Assembly: GCF_964186585.1 (NCBI RefSeq)
Contig: NZ_OZ075067.1
Span: forward strand, 2,480,001-2,544,000
Length of the DNA: 64,000 bases
Direction: 5' to 3'
From: Microbacterium sp. MM2322
GTDB lineage: Bacteria > Actinomycetota > Actinomycetes > Actinomycetales > Microbacteriaceae
Shown here: in pieces, positions 50,526 through 59,683 of the stretch
Layout of the letters: the number at the start of each line of letters is the position of its first letter
Numbering within the stretch: the stretch's first letter is position 1
The notes under the pieces: model-generated
Databases searched by the model: none
What the model was told of the DNA's origin: nothing
What the model saw: only the letters and a program-made list of their open reading frames with translations
Position numbers and translations under genes: made by a program

Positions 50526-52006
50526 CGGAGGGGGCGCCCTTGAACTTGCGCTCCCGAAATCCAAACAGCTGAGCCCGTGCGCGCGGGCAGGCCGTGGGAC
50601 TTGCTGTCCGGCAACGTTGGGTCCGACTTTCGAGACGCTGCGAGCACGACTACGACGAGACAGGTGAGGAAGATGCCGAATCCGCGGTTCTCCGTCGGAA
50701 ATCCGTTCAAGACCGTACAGACAACGAGGCCGACCGCGACGACCGTGTACGTGGGCACCCGAAGTTCTGGGATCGCTGAATGTTTACGTGCTCGTAGCGC
50801 GGCCGCAAATACGAGACACACCGCCCAGATCACAGCCACAGCGCCGACAAGGCCAAATTTTGCGAGAACGACCAGCGGAGTGTCTAGCGTGAAGCCCCCG
50901 TCGTCCGTATACCCCGAGCGCACCGACGGAAAATTGATCCCGAGTCCCCGACCGAACCAGAAATTTGACAACCAGATCTGCAGAGTCCACTCGTATGCAT
51001 TCGACCTATCGATGACTGAGCCGTCCTGCTGCACCGCAGACCATCCCGAATCGAGAACTCGATCGAAAAAATCCAGTCGACGAGCTGCGATGCCCCCTCC
51101 GAATGTCTCAGAGAAGGCCAGAACGATCCCGTACATGAGCACAGCGGCGGCGCCAGCAACGAGCAGCCGCCCGACCCGTTGGATTAGCCCGCGACGACTG
51201 AACACCGCGGCCAACAACAGGCCGACCACCGCGAAAATGGCGGGTTGACGACCTCCTGTGCTTACGAGAATCGCGATCTGGAGGAGACCAAGCATGAGCC
51301 AACCGAGCCCGGTCGCCCGGCTGTTGAAATACAGGGTCAACGCAAGGGCGATCCCAGCGAATACGGGCATGGAGGATGCCAGACCAAGCTGCGAGAAGCC
51401 GAGAACATCGCCACCTCGCCTCGACAGCCAGGTCGAGAGCGCGAGTGCCGCTGCCATGAGCGACGTGGCCGAAACCAGCACTGTTACGGTCCGCCAAGAC
51501 AGCCTCAGCCCAGCCTCTACTCCGACCAACAACAGGGCAGGCAGAGACAGATAGCCGACCGCATCACGCAACCAGGAGTCAAGCGAAGCAGACCCGAACC
51601 CCAATTGCAGCAGCGAGAGGACCGGCACGATCGCCAGAATGATGGCCGCAACCATGACTGGCTTTATGACTTCTCGATTGAATGGATCGGTACTCGACCA
51701 TCGGTCGCGTAGGGACCAAAAGGACCATGCACCCAAGATCAAGCACAGCGCAACAAACGCGAGTTTGAGCTGACTGTTTACTGCTGAGTTCTGGAACAAG
51801 AAGAGCGTTCCGGCGAGAACAACGGTCAAACGAAGGAACGCTGGGGGTACCAACCAAGCCAGGCTCAGGAGGACGACGGCACCGAAACTGACCAGAATCT
51901 GACCGGATGCCGCGCCTGCGATCGCCAGCCCGACGCCTACGGCGACTAGCGACGCGACCCGTGTGAGCGATCGGCTCCGAAAGTTTGTCGGCTGAGGCCT
52001 AGTCAC
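50522..52006 (-). CDS. Wzy-like O-antigen/exopolysaccharide polymerase
   Basis: 494 residues, GTG start, about 12 helices with a large extracytoplasmic loop (about 310-380, FETFGG... to IWLSNFWFGRGLG). The Arg- and Gly-rich STGGRQPAIFAVVGLL segment fits polymerases of the Wzy/RfaL group. It joins repeat units after flipping. The family is identified by architecture and context more than by motif. Confidence 0.72.
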   Translation of the reverse strand: MTRPQPTNFRSRSLTRVASLVAVGVGLAIAGAASGQILVSFGAVVLLSLAWLVPPAFLRLTVVLAGTLFLFQNSAVNSQLKLAFVALCLILGAWSFWSLRDRWSSTDPFNREVIKPVMVAAIILAIVPVLSLLQLGFGSASLDSWLRDAVGYLSLPALLLVGVEAGLRLSWRTVTVLVSATSLMAAALALSTWLSRRGGDVLGFSQLGLASSMPVFAGIALALTLYFNSRATGLGWLMLGLLQIAILVSTGGRQPAIFAVVGLLLAAVFSRRGLIQRVGRLLVAGAAAVLMYGIVLAFSETFGGGIAARRLDFFDRVLDSGWSAVQQDGSVIDRSNAYEWTLQIWLSNFWFGRGLGINFPSVRSGYTDDGGFTLDTPLVVLAKFGLVGAVAVIWAVCLVFAAALRARKHSAIPELRVPTYTVVAVGLVVCTVLNGFPTENRGFGIFLTCLVVVVLAASRKSDPTLPDSKSHGLPARTGSAVWISGAQVQGRPLR

Positions 52007-52571
52007 GGTCTCGCAACCTCGCCAACTGTTTGAGGTGTTCGGCTTGCTCTACGTCTGTGAAGCGATAGCGGATCACTCGAGCTGGATTGCCGGCGACTAT
52101 GCCGAACGCTGGCACATCTTTTGTCACGACGCTCCCGGCGGCGATCACCGCACCGTCTCCCACCGAGACGCCCCCGAGCAATACCGCAGATGCGCCGATC
52201 CAAACATCGCTTCCCACGGCGACACGGTCGAGCGGTTGACCAGCCCGATCGCCAACCCATTCGCTAAGCGCAATCGGCACTCCCACCTCATCTATGCGAT
52301 GGTCAAGCTTCCCCACTATCTGGACGCCGCGCGCAATCAACGCGAAATCCCCGATCGACCCGTCCACTTCAACCAACGAACCTTTCCCGATAGAGACGTT
52401 CCGTCCCAGGGTCAAGCCATGCGGGCTGCCCACGTAAGACCCCAGACCAAGACGAAGTCCCGGTCCGTGGGTCACGTTGGGGCCGATCTGGCGGCTATTC
52501 AGGATCTTGCGCGCCAGACGCTCCACCACTTTCGGAAGCCGGCTTCGATTTGCCGGGATCGAAGAATTCAT
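51999..52571 (-). CDS. Left-handed beta-helix O-acetyltransferase
   Basis: 190 residues from ATG 52571 (TGATG overlap); an ATG four codons earlier is possible. Hexapeptide repeats run through most of the protein (IGKGSLVEVDGSIGDFALIA, then VWIGASAVLLGGVSVGDGAV) and end IAAGSVVTKDVPAFGIVAGNPARVIR, as in WbbJ/CysE-type enzymes. Probably acetylates a sugar of the repeat unit. Confidence 0.88.
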   Translation of the reverse strand: MNSSIPANRSRLPKVVERLARKILNSRQIGPNVTHGPGLRLGLGSYVGSPHGLTLGRNVSIGKGSLVEVDGSIGDFALIARGVQIVGKLDHRIDEVGVPIALSEWVGDRAGQPLDRVAVGSDVWIGASAVLLGGVSVGDGAVIAAGSVVTKDVPAFGIVAGNPARVIRYRFTDVEQAEHLKQLARLRDRD

Positions 52572-53698
52572 CACGCAGGCCACCCGTCTTTGTTCAGGTC
52601 CTGATTGCTCCCGCGAAGCGCGCTTGCTAGCCCCTCAGCCATCTGTTCGGCCGAATAAGCACGACGCACTCGCGCAGCCAGACTCGGGCGATCCTGCTCC
52701 GGCAGAGCCTCGAGTTCACTCACGATGGCGCTTGCGAGCGAATCTGGGCAGTCGCTCTCGAAGAATTTGATCCCGCCGAACCTCGCAAGCTCGATCTCGG
52801 GTGCATGAGGTTCATCCTTGGCGACGAGCACGGGCACGCCGAATCCAAGGGATTGGGTGACACTGAGCCCGGCGTATCCGGGCGAGACGGCAGCCACAAC
52901 ATTGCGGTAAATGGATTGCAGCTGTACCGGAGACGTGATCTCTCCGTGAAACCTCGTCCGCTCGCCAACGCCCAACTCTGACGCGAGGCGTTTCAAGCGC
53001 TCCTCTTCGTCACCTGAACCCACCACCTCGACGATGACCCCTGCTGAGACTGCAGCTGGCACGGCCAGAGCCCGAATCAGCAGCTCTACCTTCTTCGATG
53101 CGACCAACCTGCCGACATAAAGGACTGAAGTTGTTGCGGACCCCGCGACTGCGGGCGTCATCTGTGTCGCCGGGTACAGAGAATTTGGCGCGACCCAAAG
53201 CGGGACCCCAGGGTTCATCTCTCTAGCCGGCATAACGCTGTCGTAGCCATACAGGACGGTCCCGTCGGCAAGCCCCCTCATCAGTTCCCTGAGACGGCTC
53301 GTAGCACTGTGCCTTCCCTTGCGCGGGCTCAGATGGCCCCACAGGAGGGTCCGGCGCCCGCGGGTCTTCCGTGCGAGCAAGATCAGCCAGCTAGTCACAC
53401 TGCGCGGGTTTAAGTCCAGGATGCTGACATCTGCTCGGATAGCCGCGCCCCAGCCTCCTAGCTGTAGTAACAGCCGACCGAGAATGGATACGTTCCTTAC
53501 GAGCGTGTAGTCCTCGGGCGCGACTCCCGTTCGCACAGACCTGTCGAGCTGACTGGACCCCGAGTAGATCGCCAGATCGCTGCCGAACTCCCGCCGGAGC
53601 ACATCTATACAGGCTTGGCGGTAAAAGGGAAGCACAGCGAGGTAGAGCACATAACGCGGTGGTCTGTGAGCCTGGGCAGCGGAGAAGGATCTACTCAT
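52571..53698 (-). CDS. Glycosyltransferase, GT4-type
   Basis: 375 residues. The GT-B C-domain has VLYVGRLVASKKVELLIRAL and a divergent donor loop SPGYAGLSVTQSLGFGVPVL, where EGxPxxxxE is replaced by AGLSVTQSLG as in some fucosyl or rhamnosyl transferases. The N-domain includes LLWGHLSPRKGR. It lies between two acetyltransferases with overlapping ends. Confidence 0.85.
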   Translation of the reverse strand: MSRSFSAAQAHRPPRYVLYLAVLPFYRQACIDVLRREFGSDLAIYSGSSQLDRSVRTGVAPEDYTLVRNVSILGRLLLQLGGWGAAIRADVSILDLNPRSVTSWLILLARKTRGRRTLLWGHLSPRKGRHSATSRLRELMRGLADGTVLYGYDSVMPAREMNPGVPLWVAPNSLYPATQMTPAVAGSATTSVLYVGRLVASKKVELLIRALAVPAAVSAGVIVEVVGSGDEEERLKRLASELGVGERTRFHGEITSPVQLQSIYRNVVAAVSPGYAGLSVTQSLGFGVPVLVAKDEPHAPEIELARFGGIKFFESDCPDSLASAIVSELEALPEQDRPSLAARVRRAYSAEQMAEGLASALRGSNQDLNKDGWPA

Positions 53699-54249
53699 GC
53701 GAAACGGTCACCCACTAGCGCGCAGTCGGGGCCTGCAACGATCGCGCCGGGCGCGATAACGCCTGAGACAACGGTCATCGGGCGAGCCAGCACTGATCGG
53801 CCGACGTGAGCTCCGCCCAGGACAATGCATCTGGTCGTGATCCACGCGCCTTCGTCGATCGTTACAGGGCGAGTGATCAGCGCCATGTCACGACGGTGGC
53901 GGTGACTCCCTGTAGTCAGGAAGGTCTCTTGAGAGATGACGACGTCGTGCCCGACGCTGATGAAGTCTTGGTTGTGAAACCACACGCCTTCGCCGATCCA
54001 GGAACGATCACCCACGTGCAGCTTCCACGGAAACTTCACGCGCGTCCGCGGGCGGAAGACGACCCCGTGCCCGATCTCAGCGCCGAATGCCCGCAACACC
54101 CGCACCCGCAGGCCCGAACTGATCTGCCAGGGATTCGTCACGAACAACAGCTCGCACACTGCCCAGAGATAGACGAACCACGCCGGCCGGTCCCACGCTG
54201 CGCGCTCACCGGGGGCCTTCGAGAGATCGATCACCGGGATGTCAGACAT
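53695..54249 (-). CDS. WcaF-like putative colanic acid-type acetyltransferase
   Basis: 184 residues from ATG 54249 (GGAAGGTGG before it). N-terminus PVIDLSKAPGERAAWDRPAW and an amphipathic stretch LWAVCELLF as in WcaF/NodL relatives. Hexapeptide repeats follow with FHNQDFISVG, TGSHRHRRD and GAWITTRCIVLGG. First gene of the minus-strand cluster, divergent from 54302 with only 52 bp between the starts. Confidence 0.85.
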   Translation of the reverse strand: MSDIPVIDLSKAPGERAAWDRPAWFVYLWAVCELLFVTNPWQISSGLRVRVLRAFGAEIGHGVVFRPRTRVKFPWKLHVGDRSWIGEGVWFHNQDFISVGHDVVISQETFLTTGSHRHRRDMALITRPVTIDEGAWITTRCIVLGGAHVGRSVLARPMTVVSGVIAPGAIVAGPDCALVGDRFA

Positions 54250-54301
54250 CGTCCACCTTCCGAAACCAGGCCGAAACCGACGCGCGGCTAGGGTCAAGAG
54301 C

Positions 54302-55573
54302 ATGTCGCGTCCCGCCCCCGCAGTCACTGTACTGGGAGTCAACTACCCCCCAGAGCCGACCGGCATCTCCCCCTACACCGGCGCGATGACACGTGGATTA
54401 TCGAAGCGGGGATACCGGACGCACGTGGTCACGACGCATCCTCATTATCCGGAGTGGCGTGTGTCGGCAGGTTACGGACAGTGGTCGCGGAGGGAACATC
54501 TCGACGGAGTCGACGCGCTGAGACTTCGCCACTACGTCCCGTCGAAGCCCAGCGGCATCCGGCGTCTGCTCTCCGAGCTCAGCTTCGGGGCGCGCCTGCT
54601 CTTCGCCCCGCTGCGCGGTCGCGACGCCGTCGTACTGGTCTCGCCCGCGCTCTTCTCGTCCGCATTTGCGGCCCTTCGCCTGCGACTCCTGCACCGGAAG
54701 ACCCCCGTCGTCGTCTGGGTCCAAGACCTGTACTGGCTCGGTCTGCGCGAAACCGGTCAGGACGGCGGGCTCAGCAGCAAGGTGATCAAGACGACCGAGA
54801 AGTGGCTGCTGTCCACTGCCGATCGGGTCGTCGTCATCCATGACCGCTTCGCGGCCCGCGTCGCTGAGGACTTCGGTCTCGCTGAAGACCGCATTCACGT
54901 CGTCCGCAACTGGACCCACCTGGCCCCGACGGCTCCTATCGATCGGGCAGCGGCACGAGCGGCGCTCGGATGGGGCGACGAGGTCGTCGTGCTTCACGCC
55001 GGCAACATGGGCATCAAACAGGGGCTCGGCAATGTGATCGATGCGGCCCGGCTCGCCGAGGAACAAGGGTCCCCCATCCGCTTCGTCCTCATGGGTGGTG
55101 GCGGCGAGCGCGACCGGCTCAAGGCTCTCGGCGAGGGCGTCTCCACCCTGGAGTTCATCGACCCACTGCCCGATGCCGAGTTCTCCGCGGCTCTGGCGGC
55201 TGCCGACATCCTGCTCGTCAACGAGTACCCGGGCGTCAGCGAGATGGCCGTCCCCAGCAAGTTGACGTCATATTTCTCGAGCGGCCGACCCGTCATCGCC
55301 GCAACGGACAAGAACGGCATCACCGCCGATGAGATCCGCGCGGCAGGCGCGGGAGTCGTCGTACCGGCGGCCAGTCCACGCTCGCTCGTCGACGCGAGCC
55401 TCGACCTCGGGCGCGATCACGAGCGTGCTGAGCTGCTCGGTCAGAACGGCCGGCGGTACCGCGAGACCGTGCTCGACGAAACATTCGCGATCGATTCGTT
55501 CGCTACTCTTCTCCGAACGCTCATCGACGGAGACCGTGCGCGGCCTCCGCGTCCAGTCGTTTCGGCGAGTTGA
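54302..55573 (+). CDS. Glycosyltransferase, GT4 (WbuB-like)
   Basis: 423 residues. ATG 54302 has TAGGGT 7 nt upstream, so probably leaderless. N-domain VLGVNYPPEPTGISPYTGAM, typical of WbuB/WcaI-type fucosyl- or N-acetylfucosaminyltransferases, then DLYWLGLRETG. C-domain VVLHAGNMGIKQGLGNVIDA and the donor loop NEYPGVSEMAVPSKLTSYFS. First gene of the gmd-fcl operon, so a fucose transferase is plausible. Confidence 0.88.
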   Translation: MSRPAPAVTVLGVNYPPEPTGISPYTGAMTRGLSKRGYRTHVVTTHPHYPEWRVSAGYGQWSRREHLDGVDALRLRHYVPSKPSGIRRLLSELSFGARLLFAPLRGRDAVVLVSPALFSSAFAALRLRLLHRKTPVVVWVQDLYWLGLRETGQDGGLSSKVIKTTEKWLLSTADRVVVIHDRFAARVAEDFGLAEDRIHVVRNWTHLAPTAPIDRAAARAALGWGDEVVVLHAGNMGIKQGLGNVIDAARLAEEQGSPIRFVLMGGGGERDRLKALGEGVSTLEFIDPLPDAEFSAALAAADILLVNEYPGVSEMAVPSKLTSYFSSGRPVIAATDKNGITADEIRAAGAGVVVPAASPRSLVDASLDLGRDHERAELLGQNGRRYRETVLDETFAIDSFATLLRTLIDGDRARPPRPVVSAS

Positions 55574-55604
55574 CTGCCTCGTCTAGCCCAGGGGGAACCT
55601 CACT

Positions 55605-56633
55605 GTGACCAAGCGCGCTCTCATCACCGGCATCACCGGCCAGGATGGCTCGTACCTCGCCGAACTGCTGCTCTCGAAGGGCTATGAGGTGCACGGTCTG
55701 ATCCGTCGCGCGTCAACCTTCAACACGCATCGCATCAACCACCTCTACGTCGACCCGCACGACCCCACCGCGAAGCTCTTCCTTCATTACGGAGACCTCA
55801 GCGACGGCGCCCGCATGGTGACGCTCATGAGCGAGATCAACCCGGATGAGGTGTACAACCTTGCCGCTCAGTCGCACGTGCGCGTCTCGTTCGACGAGCC
55901 CGAGCACACTGCCGACACGACCGGTACCGGTACGGTGCGTCTGCTCGAGGCGGTCCGCCTGTCGGGCATCAAGACGCGGTTCTATCAGGCATCCACGTCG
56001 GAGCTGTTCGGTGCGACCCCTCCGCCGCAGGGCGAAGACACCCCGTTCTACCCCCGCTCCCCCTACGGTGTCGCGAAGTTGTACTCCTATTGGATTGTGA
56101 AGAACTACCGCGAGGCGTACGACATGTTCGCCGTCAACGGGATCCTCTTCAACCACGAGTCCCCGCGGCGTGGGGAGACGTTCGTGACGCGCAAGATCAC
56201 CCGCGCCGTCGCCCGCATCAAGGCGGGTGTGCAGAAGGATCTGTATCTCGGCAATCTGGAGTCGATCCGTGACTGGGGCTACGCCGCCGAGTACGTCGAA
56301 GGCATGTGGCGGATGCTGCAGGCCGATGAGCCGGAGGACTTCGTCCTCGGCACCGGGGTCGGCTACACGATCAAGGACTTCCTCGAGACGTCGTTCGGTC
56401 ACGTCGGACTCGACTGGCAGGAGTTCGTGCGCTTCGACGAACGCTACCTGCGTCCCACCGAGGTCGACGCTCTCATCGGCGACCCGTCGAAGGCTGCCGA
56501 CAAGCTCGGCTGGGTTCCCACCATCCACGGGAAGGAACTCGCGACCCTCATGGTTGACGCCGACGTGGAAGCACTCGACAAGGGCCCGGAATGGATCGAC
56601 ACCGTGAAGCTGGCCTCATGGGGGACCGCGTGA
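55605..56633 (+). CDS. gmd: GDP-mannose 4,6-dehydratase
   Basis: Makes GDP-4-keto-6-deoxy-mannose. 342 residues, GTG start with GGGGG 9 nt upstream. [42 protein letters not shown] and the catalytic [16 protein letters not shown] with Tyr-x3-Lys. [15 protein letters not shown] (here NHESPRRG) is diagnostic of Gmd. It overlaps fcl by 4 nt. Confidence 0.96.
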   Translation: MTKRALITGITGQDGSYLAELLLSKGYEVHGLIRRASTFNTHRINHLYVDPHDPTAKLFLHYGDLSDGARMVTLMSEINPDEVYNLAAQSHVRVSFDEPEHTADTTGTGTVRLLEAVRLSGIKTRFYQASTSELFGATPPPQGEDTPFYPRSPYGVAKLYSYWIVKNYREAYDMFAVNGILFNHESPRRGETFVTRKITRAVARIKAGVQKDLYLGNLESIRDWGYAAEYVEGMWRMLQADEPEDFVLGTGVGYTIKDFLETSFGHVGLDWQEFVRFDERYLRPTEVDALIGDPSKAADKLGWVPTIHGKELATLMVDADVEALDKGPEWIDTVKLASWGTA

Positions 56634-57613
56634 GCACCGCCGTCGACGGCGTCGCCTACGCACCCGGCGAACTCGACCGGGATGCGACGTTCTACGTCGC
56701 CGGCCACCGGGGCCTCGTCGGCTCGGCGATCGTCCGCAAACTCGAGGCCGAAGGGTTCACCCACGTCGTCGGCAAGACCTCTGCCGAGCTCGACCTGAAG
56801 AACCGTGACGACGTCTTCGCCTACATGGCGGAGATCAAGCCGCGGTACGTGGTGCTCGCGGCTGCGAAGGTCGGCGGCATCCTCGCCAACAGCACGTACC
56901 CGGTCGATTTCCTCTCCGACAACATGCGGATCCAGACCAACGTCCTCGACGCGGCGCTCGCCCAAGAGGTCGAGCGCGTCGCGTTCCTCGGATCGTCCTG
57001 CATCTACCCGAAGTTCGCCGAGCAACCCATTCGCGAGGACTCGCTGTTGACGGGTCACCTCGAGCCCACGAACGACGCGTACGCGATCGCGAAGATCGCC
57101 GGCATCCTCCACACCCAAGCCGTCCGCCGCCAATACGGGCTCCCCTGGATCAGCGCAATGCCCACCAACCTCTACGGACCCAACGACAACTTCTCACCCA
57201 AGGGCTCCCACGTCCTCCCCGCCCTCATCCGCCGCTACGACGACGCCGCGAAAACCGGTGCCGACACGGTGACGAACTGGGGCACCGGCACCCCGCGCCG
57301 CGAGTTCCTCCACTCCGACGACATGGCCGACGCCGTCCTGCACCTCATGGAGCACTACGACGGGCCCGACCAAGTCAACGTCGGCACCGGCAGCGATGTC
57401 ACCATCCGAGAAATCGCCGAGACCATCGCAGGCGTGACGGGCTTCGCTGGTGAGACCGAATGGGACACCACGAAGCCCGACGGCACACCGCAAAAGCTCC
57501 TCGACGTCTCCAAGCTCGCCGACGCCGGCTGGACCGCGAAGATCAGCCTGCAAGAGGGCCTCGAACGCACCGTCGCCTGGTACCACGACCACACCGACAC
57601 CATCCGCGAGTAA
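56630..57613 (+). CDS. fcl: GDP-L-fucose synthase
   Basis: Epimerises and reduces the Gmd product to GDP-L-fucose. 327 residues from GTG 56630 (GTGA overlap, GGGGGA 4-5 nt before); ATG 56618 would add four residues. [36 protein letters not shown] and [13 protein letters not shown] (Tyr/Lys) are family motifs. With gmd it indicates that the polysaccharide contains fucose. Confidence 0.96.
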   Translation: MSTAVDGVAYAPGELDRDATFYVAGHRGLVGSAIVRKLEAEGFTHVVGKTSAELDLKNRDDVFAYMAEIKPRYVVLAAAKVGGILANSTYPVDFLSDNMRIQTNVLDAALAQEVERVAFLGSSCIYPKFAEQPIREDSLLTGHLEPTNDAYAIAKIAGILHTQAVRRQYGLPWISAMPTNLYGPNDNFSPKGSHVLPALIRRYDDAAKTGADTVTNWGTGTPRREFLHSDDMADAVLHLMEHYDGPDQVNVGTGSDVTIREIAETIAGVTGFAGETEWDTTKPDGTPQKLLDVSKLADAGWTAKISLQEGLERTVAWYHDHTDTIRE

Positions 57614-57680
57614 CCGGCGGCCTACCGTCGTACTGGTGGAGCGGCAACTACCTCACGCGAGCAGTCGCCGCACAAGATCC

Positions 57681-58130
57681 TCACCCCGGCCACATCGGAA
57701 CCGGCAGATTGTCGATTCCGAAGTAGGCGAAGTCCGTCGCCTCGTTGCGCGGTGACGGTTGACCGGTGAGCTCGACAACGTAGGAAAGACCCACCGAGTG
57801 CTTGCGCGGATCGTCGCCGTGGGCGGTGCCGTCACTGGGTGCGAGCTCCGGAGGGAACCATTCGTAGACGTGATCGGGCTGCGCATTGAGTCCGATCGCG
57901 ACACCGACGGACAGCGTGTCCTCCGCATGGCGACGAAGCGCCTGCACGATCGTCTCGCCGCGCTGCACGCGCCCGCCGAGGTGACACCACACGTCACCGA
58001 ACGGCGAGTGGCGGAGGATGAGGCCGACCTGACGCCCTGCGTCGCCCGCGCGCACCGGGACGAAGTCGACGCAGAGAAGCGGAACGGATGCTTCGATCAA
58101 CGCGTAGGTGTCATCAGGGAGAAACGTCAC
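57681..58130 (-). CDS. NUDIX-like protein with degenerate Nudix box (DUF4916-like)
   Basis: 149 residues, GTG start with GAGAGG 8 nt upstream. GDVWCHLGGRVQRGETIVQAL and HAEDTLSV occupy the Nudix position, but the REXXEE core is replaced by RRHAEDT, so metal-dependent hydrolysis may be altered. It recalls GDP-mannose mannosyl hydrolases (Gmm) that sit beside gmd-fcl, and actinobacterial DUF4916 proteins. Convergent with fcl. Confidence 0.7.
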   Translation of the reverse strand: MTFLPDDTYALIEASVPLLCVDFVPVRAGDAGRQVGLILRHSPFGDVWCHLGGRVQRGETIVQALRRHAEDTLSVGVAIGLNAQPDHVYEWFPPELAPSDGTAHGDDPRKHSVGLSYVVELTGQPSPRNEATDFAYFGIDNLPVPMWPG

Positions 58131-58311
58131 AGCACGATCCTCTCGCGTTGTTTACGCGCCCGTTCATGCGTGGCGCCCGCCCTTCGATGAGTGCAGCGCT
58201 TCCGCTGCAACGGTCGCGCCTCTCGAGGACCGCACAGATCGTGCCGTACCCACTAGTGTGAGGCGAGCGCCGGCTGGGGCAGGCGCATTCACAACTAAAA
58301 GGGGGAACGTC

Positions 58312-59526
58312 TTGGGCTTTTCATTTCGCCTGAGTGCGACCAGCGCTATCGCTGCAGCAGTACTCACGCTCGGCTTTGTCTCACCGGCGAACGCGGCACA
58401 GCCCGTTGGAGTCGTCTCGGCGTCGTCAGCGACGGCCGTAGCCACCCAGTCGATGCGTGCTGGCACACCGACCATCTCGGGCAAGGCCGTGGTCGGGCAG
58501 ACGTTGAAGGCTGCCAGCGGTCAGTGGACGGTTGGGGCTTCGCTCGCCTACCGCTGGCACGCCAACGGGAAGGCCATTACGGGAGCGACGCGAGCTTCGC
58601 TGGCCATCTCTCCGTCGCTCTTGGGAAAGAGGGTCTCGGTAACCGTCATTGGGTCTCTGGCGGGTTACAAGACCACGTCGAAAACCTCGAAGGCGACAAC
58701 CGCGATCCTTGCAGGCTCCCTCTCGTCCCGGACGCCGACCGTCTCGGGACCGGTGCGCGTAGGTGAGACCCTGAGCGTTAAACCGGGCACGTGGACCTCC
58801 GGGACTAGCTTCACCTTCAAGTGGTACGCGGGCAAAACACCCATCAAGTCAGCAACGGGTTCGACTCTCTACGTCTCCGCAAGCCTGAAGGGCAAAAAGA
58901 TCACCGTGCAGGTGACCGGGAAAAAGGCGGGGTACTCGACCGTCGCGAAGAAGTCGAAGGCCACCGCGCCTGTCGGGAGCGCCTCGTGGGCAACGTCGAA
59001 GTACGGGTCTTTTGGAGAGCGGCGCTACACCGGTGAGGGTGATGACGTCATCAAACTCCCGGCGGGCGCCAAAGCAGGAATCGTGCTCGCGTCTCACCGC
59101 GGCGATTCCAACTTCGTCATCTTGTCGTCTACCAGCAACGGCGACTACGGCGAGCTCCTCGTGAACGAGATCGGCGATTACAGCGGCACGACCGCTTTCG
59201 GTCTCGACTCTTGGGACCGGGGCAAAAGCAAGTTTCTCGAAATAACAGCCGACGGCCCGTGGGAGATCAGAATCCGACCGCTGACGCGGGCATCCACTCT
59301 GCCGTCGTCCGGACGCGGTGACGGGGTTTTCCAGTACAAGACCACCTCGACCGCCACCCGCGCCATTTCGCACTCGGGTGACTCGAACTTCGTCATCCAG
59401 AACTACCGCGGGTCAAGTTCGGACCTCGTGGTGAACGAAATCGGTGACTACTCGGGGCGGAAACGTTTCGGAGCTGGCCCGAGCATTGTCGTGGTCAACG
59501 CAGATGGAACGTGGCGAATCCGCTAA
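58312..59526 (+). CDS. Secreted protein with Ig-like repeats and a duplicated unrecognised C-terminal module
   Basis: 404 residues. TTG 58312 has GGGGG at 6 nt and opens a signal peptide (LGFSFRLSATSAIAAAVLTL, ending about PANAAQ). Two Ig-like units (about 50-215) share VSGxVRVGETLxxxPGTWTSGTSFTFKWYAG with the 37872 protein. Then two copies of an unrecognised module: SHRGDSNFVIL...LLVNEIGDYSGTTAFG and SHSGDSNFVIQ...LVVNEIGDYSGRKRFG, each ending ADGxWxIR. No sortase motif. It sits between the fucose operon and the Wzc-like gene and may bind the polysaccharide. Confidence 0.75.
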   Translation: MGFSFRLSATSAIAAAVLTLGFVSPANAAQPVGVVSASSATAVATQSMRAGTPTISGKAVVGQTLKAASGQWTVGASLAYRWHANGKAITGATRASLAISPSLLGKRVSVTVIGSLAGYKTTSKTSKATTAILAGSLSSRTPTVSGPVRVGETLSVKPGTWTSGTSFTFKWYAGKTPIKSATGSTLYVSASLKGKKITVQVTGKKAGYSTVAKKSKATAPVGSASWATSKYGSFGERRYTGEGDDVIKLPAGAKAGIVLASHRGDSNFVILSSTSNGDYGELLVNEIGDYSGTTAFGLDSWDRGKSKFLEITADGPWEIRIRPLTRASTLPSSGRGDGVFQYKTTSTATRAISHSGDSNFVIQNYRGSSSDLVVNEIGDYSGRKRFGAGPSIVVVNADGTWRIR

Positions 59527-59540
59527 GTCCCCTGCTACCT

Positions 59541-59574
59541 GGGGGCGGCCTGCCCACGTAGGCCGGCCGTCCCC
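59541..59574 (+). terminator. Hairpin after the 58312 gene
   Basis: GGGGCGGCCT / AGGCCGGCCGTCCCC can fold with a GCCCACGT loop (one mismatch region). 14 nt past the stop, no T-run. Confidence 0.45.
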
Positions 59575-59683
59575 TGCGCTGCGTGCTCGAATGCAAGCCC
59601 ACGCGTCATCTGCCCGACACAGCGCTGTGGCAGACTGACCGGAATGATGGCACGTCCGCCCGGGCGTAGGCACGAGAGGCACC

